DNA of 31,510 nucleotides from Tubiluchus corallicola. Its lineage: Eukaryota; Priapulida; Priapulimorpha; Priapulimorphida; Tubiluchidae. Position numbers and translations under genes: made by a program. Shown here in pieces: positions 1 to 9,542 of the stretch (the first letter of the stretch is position 1; every line of letters begins with the position of its first letter). The notes beneath the pieces are model-generated. The model saw only the letters and a list, made by a program, of their open reading frames with translations, did not search any database and had not been told where the DNA came from. The stretch lies in assembly GCA_030141605.1 (NCBI GenBank), contig JAQGDQ010000509.1, positions 64,001 to 95,510 of the forward strand, given 5' to 3'.

Positions 1-929
1 GAGCTGTTTAATTAATTAATTTTTTAAATTGTTGAGTAAATGAAAGATTGTAAAAAGCAGACGTTTGGCAGCAAAAATTGTCTGCAAAGCCCCGTTTAAG
101 TAGGGTACCACTGACATCTGGAAATTTTCCAAAATTAGTGATTGTCTTTCTCTTTCATGTGTTATATTTTCTGTGGTTTTTAGACCAGTTCATAGATTGG
201 TGCTTAAGTGGTCAGTCCTTTCATGTGTCATCATCGTTGTCATTGTTGGACGTCTGTCTTACTGAACACTGCGTCGGAATTGGTCCAAGCTGTCTAAGCT
301 CTTGTTAATGAATGTGTTCGCTTTATAATATCCAGATAGCTTGGTAGTCATTCGTAATAAATTGGCAAAAAAAGTTATGTTTTTATGATTAGGTAGATCA
401 TATCCTATGGATTTTGGTGTTTTTGAAAGAGAACCGCAGTGAACAAATCCATGTCCATAAAGCAACATAATCTGTGTGCAGAAACAAAGGCTTCCTTTCT
501 GTTACATAGATTTTTGTAACTTTGTTTTGCATTAGCTACAGGAGAACTTCTATTTTCAGAGAAACTGTCATTTTTCTTAGATCTGCATGTGTAGTTAACA
601 CTGTACTTTGCCACAGTTTTAAAAAAAATCATTTTGACTTTCTTCAAAGTGTCTTCACGACATAATTTTAATTTACATGAAACAAATGTTTATTGCTGTT
701 TTAAAATTTCTTGAGATTACAGTTTTCAAAAATGATCTACCTGAAGGACTTTAAGTGACCTCTTAAATTTGATAAAGGTATATTCTCAATAGAACAGTCC
801 ATAGAATACACATAGATACTTGAAGTCCTGGTTAGTTAAACCTTGTATTTTGTGCTTTTAAGTACATACTATGTCAGAACCATATTCCATCGTTTTTTGA
901 ATACTTTAAACACTTTGTTTTATTTGCAG
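1..929 (+). other. Intron of TCP1, truncated by window start
   Basis: No exon, conserved coding segment or recognisable element is visible. The short open frames at 78-308 (plus) and 405-647 (minus) lack protein-like features. It is AT-rich and ends in the acceptor before exon 930. Confidence 0.7.
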
Positions 930-1105
930 GGAACAAGACATTACTAAAGAAAGAGTCCTAAAAATTCTCTCATCAGGTGCAAATGTTATTCTGCTGACTG
1001 GCGGCATCGATGACATGTATATGAAATATTTCATAGAAGCTGGGGCGATGGTTGTGCGTCGATGTACTAAACAAGATCAGAAACGCATTGCACGTGCTAC
1101 AGGCG
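930..1105 (+). CDS. TCP1: TCP1 exon (apical/intermediate domain)
   Basis: Acceptor TTTGCAG at 923-929 and donor GTAACA from 1106. The first base completes a split codon from an exon outside the window; the last base (G1105) joins CC of the next exon to give Ala. It begins EQDITKERV and ends RIARATG. Confidence 0.95.
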
Positions 1106-3594
1106 GTAACATACTAGATTTCCCTTTTGTGATTGTCAACAATGATAATGAGCTTTATGTCTGTTGTCGGTAATTTGTGACTATGCATTGAAGGAACTTT
1201 ATCATTTTTTCCTTAAAAGATGATTATATACCTTACTGTTTGTCTGTGATGTCAGAAATATGCACACTATTCTGCTACACTGCAAGTTTCACAACTGCAA
1301 CTTACATTAACGATCCACAATAATAGTGCCATATTTGTTCTTAAACACTTTATTCAAATGCAGTTAACTGATAATATAGAACCAAATTCAGTACAGCAGT
1401 CTGCGAATGTCAATGTAATCATATGTAACATACTGATTTTGTTTACAGCAATATAGGATGCGAGTCATGCTACACCTTTGCTAACCTATTTGCAATATGC
1501 AGCATTTGTTGTTACATTACGCATATGTAGACATTATCTGGCAGTATTGTCAACTGTGTTACTATTGTTTTTAACAGCCACTCTGATGTCAACATTAGCT
1601 AATCTTGAAGGTGAAGAAAGTTTTGAAGCCAGCTTGCTTGGTCATGCTGAAGAGGTTTCGCAAGAGAGGATATGCGATGATGAACTCATTCTCATTAAGC
1701 GGTAATTAATTACAATAATGTGAAGCAAATGCAGTCATTCGACCATATGAAATCTATTTTAGCTTGCTAACTAGACAGATATATATTATGTTTACCATTA
1801 TGCACATTTACATGCTTACACAAAGTTAGATGCAGTTTTCTGCTCATTAAATTATAATAATGTGCTGTAAATGCAATCACATTGAGCTAAATGAAATCTG
1901 TTTTAAAGATGTTGCAAGTTTATGTTATATTTACTTTGAGCATTGAAGTACCTATCCTACAATTAGACTCAATGTTATTCTAGAAAAACAGATGTACTTT
2001 AAAACAATACTGAGTTCACTGCTAAAGAAATTTTACTTATTGCTATTTGATTGTTATTTTGGTTGCTGAAAATTTAGTGCATCATCAGTCAATCAGAAAC
2101 TCGAAAGAGCATTCTTGTTTTCCTTATGGATAGACACTTACGTTAATTTCTATGAATCTTGCTTACTAATATTTTGTCTTGCAAATGTGATTCTTAACAT
2201 TTTTACGATGAGTGCAAATTTACGAATTTACCGTTTGCTTTTCAATTTTAATATTTAATATGCAAATTTAAATACTTTCTTTAGTCCCAAAGTTAAGTCA
2301 GCAAGTTCTCTCATTTTGCGTGGAGCCAACGATTATATGTGTGATGAGATGGAGCGATCGATGCATGATGCACTATGTGTAGTCAAGCGTGTTCTCGAAT
2401 CCAAAACAGTGGTTCCTGGAGGTGGTGCTGTAGAGGCAGCATTATCTATATATCTGGAAAACTTTGCAACATCATTGGTAAACCATTACACTCTAAGGAA
2501 TTCAATTTAACCTTCCAGTTCAAGTTTAAGTTCAGTTTTCTGTAACTCTAATATCTGTCTCATGCCTTTTTCCTCGTAGAGAAAAAAGGCATGAGACAGG
2601 TGTTAGAGTTAAGAAAAACAAAAGCATGTATGCTGTACAATGAGAAACAAGCATTTTTGGTCTTCAGTTTTGACAGATAATATATGAAGATAATGCATTT
2701 TCAAACAAAAGTGCAACTTTACTTCTTTATGAAAGAGCTTCTCTTAAATTAAATCAGATGGACTGTGATTTTCTTTCCAGGGCTTTGCAATATGATGCAA
2801 AATGTTGGTCATATGTTCTGTGAAATGTAAAAAAGAGCTCTGACACCAAGTATGTCATATTATCTTATTCCGTGAGAAAATATAGTTTAAAAATGTATTT
2901 GCCATGTATTGTTTCAGGCATCGCGTGAACAACTGGCCATTGCTGAGTATGCAAACTCTTTACTTGTCATTCCTAAGATGTTGGCAGTCAATGCGGCTAA
3001 AGACTCTACTGACTTGGTAGCGAAATTGCGTGCATACCACAATGCTTCTCAGACGAAGGTGGAACACTCAAAACTGAAGTGGTAAATTTTGCAAATTTTT
3101 TTTTACCTTATAAGCATAGTTTTTACAATTTATTGTAAGTTTCCTTCATTGTTTAATAAAACCTAGTGAAGGTAACTAAGGATACTTCTGCACACATGAA
3201 GTTAACTTGATTATTCTGTATTGCTACTTTCTTGCCCATCTACATTGGTTTGAAAGTAGTATTGTAAAGCTTGTATACTATGATAGAAAAATGGAGCTGT
3301 GACTTCAACTATTTTTTATTTACACGTTTAAATGGCTTTTCTATGTGTAAAAGTTAATGTACTAACTTAAATAAACAATATTATTTTCATAGGGTTGGTT
3401 TGGATTTATATGAAGGCACAGTGCGAGACAGCATCAAAGCTGGTGTTTTAGAACCTGCTATCTCGAAGATAAAGAGCTTTAAGTTTGCAACAGAAGCGGC
3501 TATAACCATTCTGCGTATTGATGATATGATTAAACTTGATCCAGGACCAGACAAGAACCCAGAACATAGCTATCCAAGTAGTCCAATGTCATAG
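930..3594 (+). CDS. TCP1: T-complex protein 1 subunit alpha (CCT1), 3' half, 5 exons
   Basis: Subunit alpha of the cytosolic group II chaperonin CCT/TRiC, which folds actin, tubulin and other proteins in an ATP-driven double ring. The joined exons 930-1105, 1578-1701, 2285-2477, 2918-3081 and 3393-3594 give about 285 residues in one consistent frame. They match the second half of a subunit normally about 550 residues long. Diagnostic stretches are ANVILLTGGIDDMYMKYF and GAMVVRRCTKQDQKRIA (apical to intermediate domain), STLANLEGEESFEA, CDDELILIKR, and the C-terminal equatorial segment with VVPGGGAVEAALSIYLENFA, the conserved nucleotide-pocket GGG motif. LAVNAAKDSTDLVAKLRA and KFATEAAITILRIDDMIKLD follow. 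The N-terminal equatorial domain with the catalytic aspartate is not in the window. All introns have GT/AG ends and matching phases, and no frame damage is visible. The alpha assignment rests on recognised family sequence; another CCT subunit is unlikely. Confidence 0.97.
1578..1701 (+). CDS. TCP1: TCP1 exon (STLANLEGEE to ICDDELILIK)
   Basis: Acceptor TTTTTAACAG ends at 1577 and the donor GTAATT starts at 1702. The last two bases (CG) plus T2285 make Arg. The encoded stretch is a strongly conserved CCT1 signature. Confidence 0.95.
2285..2477 (+). CDS. TCP1: TCP1 exon with PGGGAVE nucleotide-pocket motif
   Basis: Acceptor CTTTAG ends at 2284; donor GTAAAC from 2478, phase 0. It encodes SLILRGANDYMCDEMERS and VVPGGGAVEAALSIYLENFA. 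The downstream intron contains a long hairpin (2535-2619). Confidence 0.96.
2535..2619 (+). repeat. Long near-perfect hairpin in a TCP1 intron
   Basis: Arms 2543-2570 and 2584-2611 are complementary over 28 bp with an 11-13-nt loop. The only two differences become U.G wobble pairs in the sense-strand transcript. Pairing can continue outward (GTTTTCT against AGAAAAAC, with one bulge) to roughly 2535 and 2619. It lies 57 bases after the donor of the GGGAVE exon. It could be a pre-miRNA-like hairpin, a mutated palindrome or a tiny foldback element; expression is unknown. Confidence 0.75.
2918..3081 (+). CDS. TCP1: TCP1 exon (ASREQLAIAEYA to KLKW)
   Basis: Acceptor TGTTTCAG ends at 2917; donor GTAAAT from 3082. 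The last two bases TG plus G3393 give Trp. It encodes NAAKDSTDLVAKLRAYHN. Confidence 0.95.
3393..3594 (+). CDS. TCP1: TCP1 terminal exon
   Basis: Acceptor TTTTCATAG ends at 3392. It encodes GLDLYEGTVRD and FATEAAITILRIDDMIKLDP, then a short divergent tail (PSSPMS) before TAG at 3592-3594. The tail is shorter than in vertebrate CCT1. Possible poly(A) signals are ATTAAA at 3845-3850 and AATAAA at 4422-4427 and 4487-4492; which is used cannot be told. Confidence 0.95.
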
Positions 3595-4669
3595 TCAGTT
3601 TTTAAGGAAATTGTAGCATTGTGCTATACCATCAACTTAAAATTGCTAGATAAGTTCAGTCATTGATTTACTTTTGCACTTTGAAGTCCACATGATTTTT
3701 TGCCTGAGTTATTAATTTTTAGTTATATAGCATTCTAATTTTTTGTGAGTGAAGCTTGTGGCAGAAGAAAACAAATCAAAATTTGAAATTTTTCTAACTA
3801 AAACTTCCATGCAAATGTAAGGAAAATTCTTAAATACTTATGTCATTAAAGCTTTATGCTTTGGCATTGCAATTTGGCAGTAGTGACTATAGAATAAGAT
3901 TTTTCGAGATGTTGTGCTCATTTTGATGTCTTTGCTGAAGTAAAAAAAAATTACCAATTATTGGATTAGTTTTTTCTGTGCATTTTTTTCATTTTTTCTA
4001 TACATTTCATGCATTATTAACACATTATTTTGCACTGTATGTTATTGTTTCCAAATAATAGTAACAGACAAAAACATGAGCTGTAGCTAATTATTTTGGA
4101 TTCTTTTAGTGGAATTGCACTAAAGGAAAAAGCAGGAAAGGAATGTTGTGAACTCTGCACTGTAGAAAACTATGTTTTTGATCAATAGATGATGCATCCC
4201 ATTTATTTTCAGCTGCGTATCATTTATTGCAAAACAGTTTTATAACAATGAACAACCATAAGGCTTGAGTGTTCAATTTCTTCTTTGCTCCAACGGACTC
4301 TCATCAGAGATCATTTGAATTGTAAGAGTTGGCGCTCCAGGTTTTGTTAGTTTATGCTCCCAATGAACTCCTTTATTTTAATTTATGTAGCGCAGCAAGG
4401 CGGCACCTATCGATTGAAAAAAATAAACTCTTAATACAAATATTTAGGGTGACCCCTGTAAAAAACTAACAGTTTCGTACGCTTCCAATAAAATGATACA
4501 AATTCATCATGGTGGTTATAATAATAAGCATATTTTTATAGGTGAAAAACAATATTTTAATGTCACTGCTTTTTTACACACAAATATATATATATATTAT
4601 ATGTATGGAACTCTTATGGCTCAATATATACATATTTACTAATACAATGGAATACATGTATTTCTCCAT
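3595..4669. other. TCP1 3' UTR and downstream spacer
   Basis: Contains the presumptive TCP1 3' UTR with candidate poly(A) signals (3845, 4422, 4487) and a TA microsatellite around 4586-4602. No coding potential recognised. Confidence 0.5.
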
Positions 4670-4860
4670 TTGCTAATTAGATGGGAAATAGCACCTGCAT
4701 CTCGAATATGCGTCACACAAAAAATAGGTGCTGTGCCTCTCATTTCAGAGTTATTAACTTGTGACGTAGTGCACACATTCGATAAGTCATGCGACGATGA
4801 TGATGCGTGGGCATAGCGATAAACTTTCAATTTGAATTTTAAACTTAAATCCCCAGTTAC
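4670..4860. repeat. Degenerate dispersed repeat, copy A
   Basis: Aligns in the same orientation with 27018-27180. Shared blocks are CTAATTAGATGGG, TAGCACCTGCAT, AGGTG.TGT.CC.CTCA, a TTCGA.A..TCATGC block and a closing TTTGAATTTT. The two copies diverge by numerous substitutions, so the repeat is old. No termini or target-site duplication could be fixed. The minus-strand open frame across 4639-4896 falls in this repeat; the other copy breaks the frame, so it is not called a gene. Confidence 0.65.
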
Positions 4861-5972
4861 CAAGTTTTTATATTTTAACACTGAATGACGGCGCAATTAC
4901 TGTGCCCAGTTAGCTGCAAAGAAGACCAAACTACATGACAATTACTGAACTGCACTGAGCCTGAAGAGTGTAAGAAAGTGATAAACCCAGAGATAGGATT
5001 AACTGGTGAAAAAAGAATTGGTGGCAGTCAGCACATTCCTACTGAATGAATGTATGGAGTACGGAAAACTGTTGAACAAGCACATTAAAATGGGAAAGGA
5101 CAACTAAAAACTAGACTCGCATTTAAAAGGGAATTTTGCACTCTATTATTAGGTGCCCATCAAAATTTGGTGAACAGAGTCAAGAATAATTATCGTAAAT
5201 TAGCCGCCTTTTTATTCTTCTCAACAACGATCAAGGAAATAAAGTTATTTGACACGGGTTAGGTATGAAAGATTTCCGCTACACGTGACGCTACTTTTGT
5301 GTTTTGTGTGTTTTTGTTTACAATTTATTGCATGACTTTACTTAACAGTTAACACTGTAAATTTTTAGGATGCTTATTTAAGAAAGTGTTTGTTTGTAAA
5401 TTTTGTATTTGATGCTCATGTGTATATAATTCATGTTTAGAGCGAAACTGTAAGTGCTTTTTTTCAGTGTGTACCGCACAGTATTATGAGTTAATCGCAA
5501 CGTTCTTGCTTTGTCGCAGGATAGACGAAATTTCGTGGTCTACACTGTGCCCACTTTGTAGAATTAAATGAATCCACCTCATTTTTATATTTTCATGTAG
5601 TTCATCATTGATAATTTAATCGAGATTAAAACTATACATGTTAATAAGAAACAATAGAGAGTTCCCGCTACAGTGAAATACCGCAAAATTCTGATTCTGA
5701 AATGACGTCTCTCCAGTCACAACCATGTCCAGTATGTTTCGCTTTAGCTTCTGACTTTTGAATATTTGAAGAATTTAGTTATTTAAAGTCTTCAGACATC
5801 ACGAGAGCCAATTGAAATTGTGCTACAAATGAAAATGACTCAAGATACCTATGTGTGTTTTCTGTACATATCATTATGTCAGCAAGGTAGGAAGGCAGCA
5901 GCCTATGTTGAACAAAAACCTTGGACAAAAATCTATTAAATGGTCATCTAATAATTTTTGATGAACGTACTA
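4861..5972. other. Intergenic, nothing recognised
   Basis: AT-rich sequence with stops in all frames at short intervals. No conserved protein fragment, RNA gene or clear terminal repeat was found. Confidence 0.5.
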
Positions 5973-6980
5973 CAATAGGTGCTGCTTAATAGACTCACTT
6001 TGGGACCAAAATGTTTTGACCCAATTAACTAAACCTATTAACCGATTGGTGTAGTGTTACTGATATAGAAGTATGAGTCATTAGCTTAGTATGCACTGCA
6101 AATGTTTTTAATGAATTTTAGAAACGAATTAATGCCTAAATTCCTTTGTGCAGTTAAAAATTAAAAAAAAAACATTTAGCGCTTGGCGTGCTTGAACTGC
6201 AGTTGGTGGTGCCCTTCACAGTCTTTTTCTGTATGTCACTTCTTAGATGCTAGTTTCTCATTTTGGCTTGCTGGTTGCTCAATTTCAAATTGTTTTTTCA
6301 AAATTCTGCTGAGAGTACTTTGGGAAATTTTCAACTACGCTGTTGCACACCTCTGCCCCTTCTTTGGAAGTTTATTGTACTGCCCTAAAATTTTCAATTT
6401 CCCTTTAACTGTTAGATCTTTATGTTTATGGTCCATTTTTTCAAATTTCTTAACTCTATGCTCTTATTTGCTGTATGATATTTACTCTTGTAAGAAATAC
6501 CGGCTGATCACTGCGTCTTTGACTGTTACCCTATTAAGCGTGAAAGAGTGAAACAAGAGCTTCAAAAGGAAACCGCTAGACAACTGATTAAATGTTTGGC
6601 TTCCAGAAATTCTTAGGTAATGAGGTTAATTGCTGTGGATGAGCGGGTAGCAGATTTAAAGCAATCCTGCTGACGCTAGCGTATTAGCTCTTGATAAACG
6701 TACCTGCTTGCAAACAAAAGGTATTTAAGATGGTTACTTCTACCTATATTATATTGCACAAAAGTGAAGTAAAGATGGCATAAGTAGGAAAGGCTGTCTG
6801 GGTACATACAAGTGTCTTATTTTAAGTATGTGAAAAAAAAATATCGAGTCAATTATGTGGAGTTATTTGAGTCAGTTACCGACAGTTTTTATGTACATTT
6901 GAATAGAAGCGGTCGGTACCAGATATTTTTGAGTGGATTGAATCTATTAAGCGTGAGTCTATTATGCGGCACTTAAACTG
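5973..6980 (-). mobile_element. Non-autonomous pogo/Tigger-like element, copy 1 (reverse orientation)
   Basis: Bounded by TA dinucleotides (5971-5972 and 6981-6982), the usual pogo-superfamily target duplication. The left end reads CAATAGGTGCTGCTTAATAG and the right end is its degenerate inverse, GTGAGTCTATTATGCGGCAC up to ACTG at 6980. The 1008-bp body is colinear, in reverse complement, with the element at 14734-15806. On the minus strand from 6434-6436 it carries a decayed psq/CENP-B-type N-terminal DNA-binding segment (KDLTVKGKLKILGQYNKLPK, then LKISQSTLSRILKK) with an in-frame stop. No catalytic DDE domain is present, so it depended on a transposase made elsewhere. Confidence 0.88.
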
Positions 6981-6982
6981 TA

Positions 6983-9440
6983 GTAAATAAAAGCTGTAAA
7001 CATTCATTGGATTGACTTTGGCACCAACAATGCACATGCACAATGAAAACTGCTCACAACATTTTCCATTAAATGTGAAGATCTCTCACATCGCCAATTT
7101 AGGCATGAGACAATCCATTAATTTTTCAATTTTATGTGTAAAAGCTCTGCCCATAATTCCTCTTGACCTACCTATCGAACCAGTTAATAATGTTTGTTTT
7201 ATAGTGTACAAAAAGTCATTTTTAAATAAATTTGAATTTATGGTATCTTATCAATTTTCATGTTTACAAATGAAATTCTGCTTACTGGTGAAATTTTTAT
7301 AAGTACTAATAAATAGCAGTTGCATTAACCTTTGCCTCGGCTTCTTTACTAAAGTTGGTATTAAAGTTATCGAACAGAGTGATATTGATGGAATTCTGGT
7401 ATAAAACAATGTGCATAAATCTAAGGGAAGAATTTTGGAGGTATTCTTGTTTATGAATGGTTGGTTGTAACATGGTACGTTCTAGCTACAATATCACCAA
7501 GTCTTAAAATTATTGGTGTAAGTGAAGCAATTTTGTTAAAGCTGAGGGACTATCATTGTCACCTGACAGCGTCCACACTTTGTGTTTGAATAGGTTAGCT
7601 GGCATCCATGAAATTGTCATTCATGTCCACTTTTACAGGTGGTTTGATAGATTTTTAGCTTTTAAAAAAGCTGAACGCAATAATACAGCTAGTAGCTGTA
7701 GCAGTAGCAGTATTAATGTAGTTTTACTGCAACAAAACTTTGCAAGAAAAAGTGGATGCAGCTTTGGCAATGGTAAATTGTCTGATGCTGAATCATGCCT
7801 GAATGATTGTCTTACAAAATTTCAATTTTAGAGTTCTGGCACTAAGACAAATTTGCATGCTAAGCTAACTAGATGATTTTGTGACACTGGGGCCAATAAC
7901 TGGTTTACTTAAAACAACAAGATGTTTCGTATCTTCTTTAATTTCTCTCTTTGGCTTTTTTTCCCACTTGTTCCTGCTTATGGTGAAAATAACTCATATT
8001 CTGACTCATTGAAGACATCTCGGACAGATATGTCATCAATGTCCTTGTGTAGCAGTTGTTCATAAACTTGCAGTGGGTTAAAAGACATTGGCCTCTATGT
8101 CCCTAAACCAAATCCATGTATTCTAAAGATTCCCTATCTAAGGCATTAAATAAAAGAAATCAAAGCTGCTCTCTACTATATCAAACTCATCCTTTAAATC
8201 AATCATGTCCTACAGTCGTGACCAAGTGTGAGAGTCACCAGGCTGTCTATGCACTCATTAGAATTGCTGTACAGTGGTGTACTAGTTGTCGTAGTACTTA
8301 TATGCAGCACTTGGCAAAGCTTCTAAGAGCCTTATGTCGTTATCCGTATAAAAAGCAATTTTCTATTTAATTGGTGCAGAGTCATAATGTTGTTTGCTGT
8401 AGATTATTCTAGTGATGTATGACACACACTGTTTTATAGTATTAGACTTTCTGTTTTAGCTAGGACTTAGACATCTGGCAGATAAAAAAATTAACTCTTA
8501 GAACAGTGAGTCTCCACTTTTTTGGCTTCTTGTATGTCTTGTGCCACATCTGCGGCATCAGCCAATAATAGTTTGCTCAAAATATTTATCAAGGTAAGGT
8601 TGTCTGTAAGCTCCTCCTTCCACGCTCATGGAGTCTTGGGCAACACATTTATGCATTTCAGAGCCTTTGATAAGCATTGGCTAATTAAATATAAAAATAT
8701 TGAAACTTTTAAAATGCTAGACTTTATTCAAAATAATATACGTAATATGAAATATTTGGAGCTTTTTGTGTTAGAATTAGTACATTATTTTTGTGGTATT
8801 CACACATATTTTAAGTAAATAAAAGATTAATGGATTTTATGCTATTCAACTTGCACTGGCAATTTAAATAATATCTGTATTTGTATTTCTCCTGTCCCCC
8901 CAAAATAAAGTATTTTTTCCATGGGTGAACCTTTAGCCTTGTTGTGCATGCCTGATTAAAGCACTTTTGTCAAACTTCAAGACTTGCTAGCTGCTAGGTA
9001 AAGCTGTCATGTTTACATGTCTAAGTGAGGAAATTTGGTTTAGTCACTTTAAAGATTAAATGCTTATTGATTTTAACAGTCAATAAATGATTCCTTTCAG
9101 CTTATTTGTAAAAATGTATAACATTAATTAAATTTAGTTGTATTGTAAATTCAGTCTTTTTTTAACAAGAGAATGTGCAGTGATAGAATTTTTTTTGCAA
9201 TGTATATGGCTAACACATTTATTTTTTTTCACTGCTTTTTACAAAGCGCCTGATCTTTCAATTTGCTTTGAACGAAACAGAATTTACTCAAATTGCAATT
9301 AGCGTGGAAAAGGGAAAAATATCTTTGTTCTCCACCAGCATGTTCTTTTACTTTTCTTGCACTTTCTATTTGTCTTCCTTTCATTATTATAAGTTCCATA
9401 TTTTCTTTTCTTGTTGTCTATCGTATTATATTTTTTCCAG
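6983..9440. other. Intergenic region upstream of the TOX4-like gene
   Basis: No gene supported. Open frames of 60-100 codons (7012-7302, 7556-7831, 8116-8370, 8522-8818) have no recognisable domain and no splice continuity. The 7550-7830 stretch contains a phrase (YRWFDRF) faintly like pogo transposases, but the surroundings do not support it. The promoter and any 5' non-coding exon of the TOX4-like gene presumably lie here. Confidence 0.45.
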
Positions 9441-9542
9441 ATGCTGAAGAGTGAATCTTCATACATATAATAACTTTTTGAAGCTTGAAGCAGCTTGCAG
9501 TGCATAATGGATGATCAAGTTGATCATAGCTATGCATCTAAG
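9441..9542 (+). CDS. TOX4: TOX4-like exon 1 (5' UTR plus start codon)
   Basis: A good acceptor (TTTTTTCCAG ending at 9440) suggests this exon may follow an upstream non-coding exon. The proposed start ATG at 9507 gives [12 protein letters not shown] before donor GTTTGT at 9543, phase 0. An ATG at 9441 opens only a nine-codon upstream frame (MLKSESSYI). The acidic start resembles other TOX4 N-termini only loosely, so the start is tentative. Confidence 0.55.

Noticed and set aside
4639-4896. 85-codon minus-strand open frame
   Set aside because: It covers a dispersed repeat whose second copy (27018-27180) has stops in the matching frame.
6183-6551. 122-codon plus-strand open frame
   Set aside because: It is antisense to the decayed pogo DNA-binding remnant within the 5973-6980 element; the minus strand carries the recognisable protein.
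7556-7831. Open frame with YRWFDRFLAFKKAERNN, loosely like the second HTH of pogo transposases
   Set aside because: No other transposase block lies in order on either strand and no TIRs bracket it; a single short phrase is not enough.
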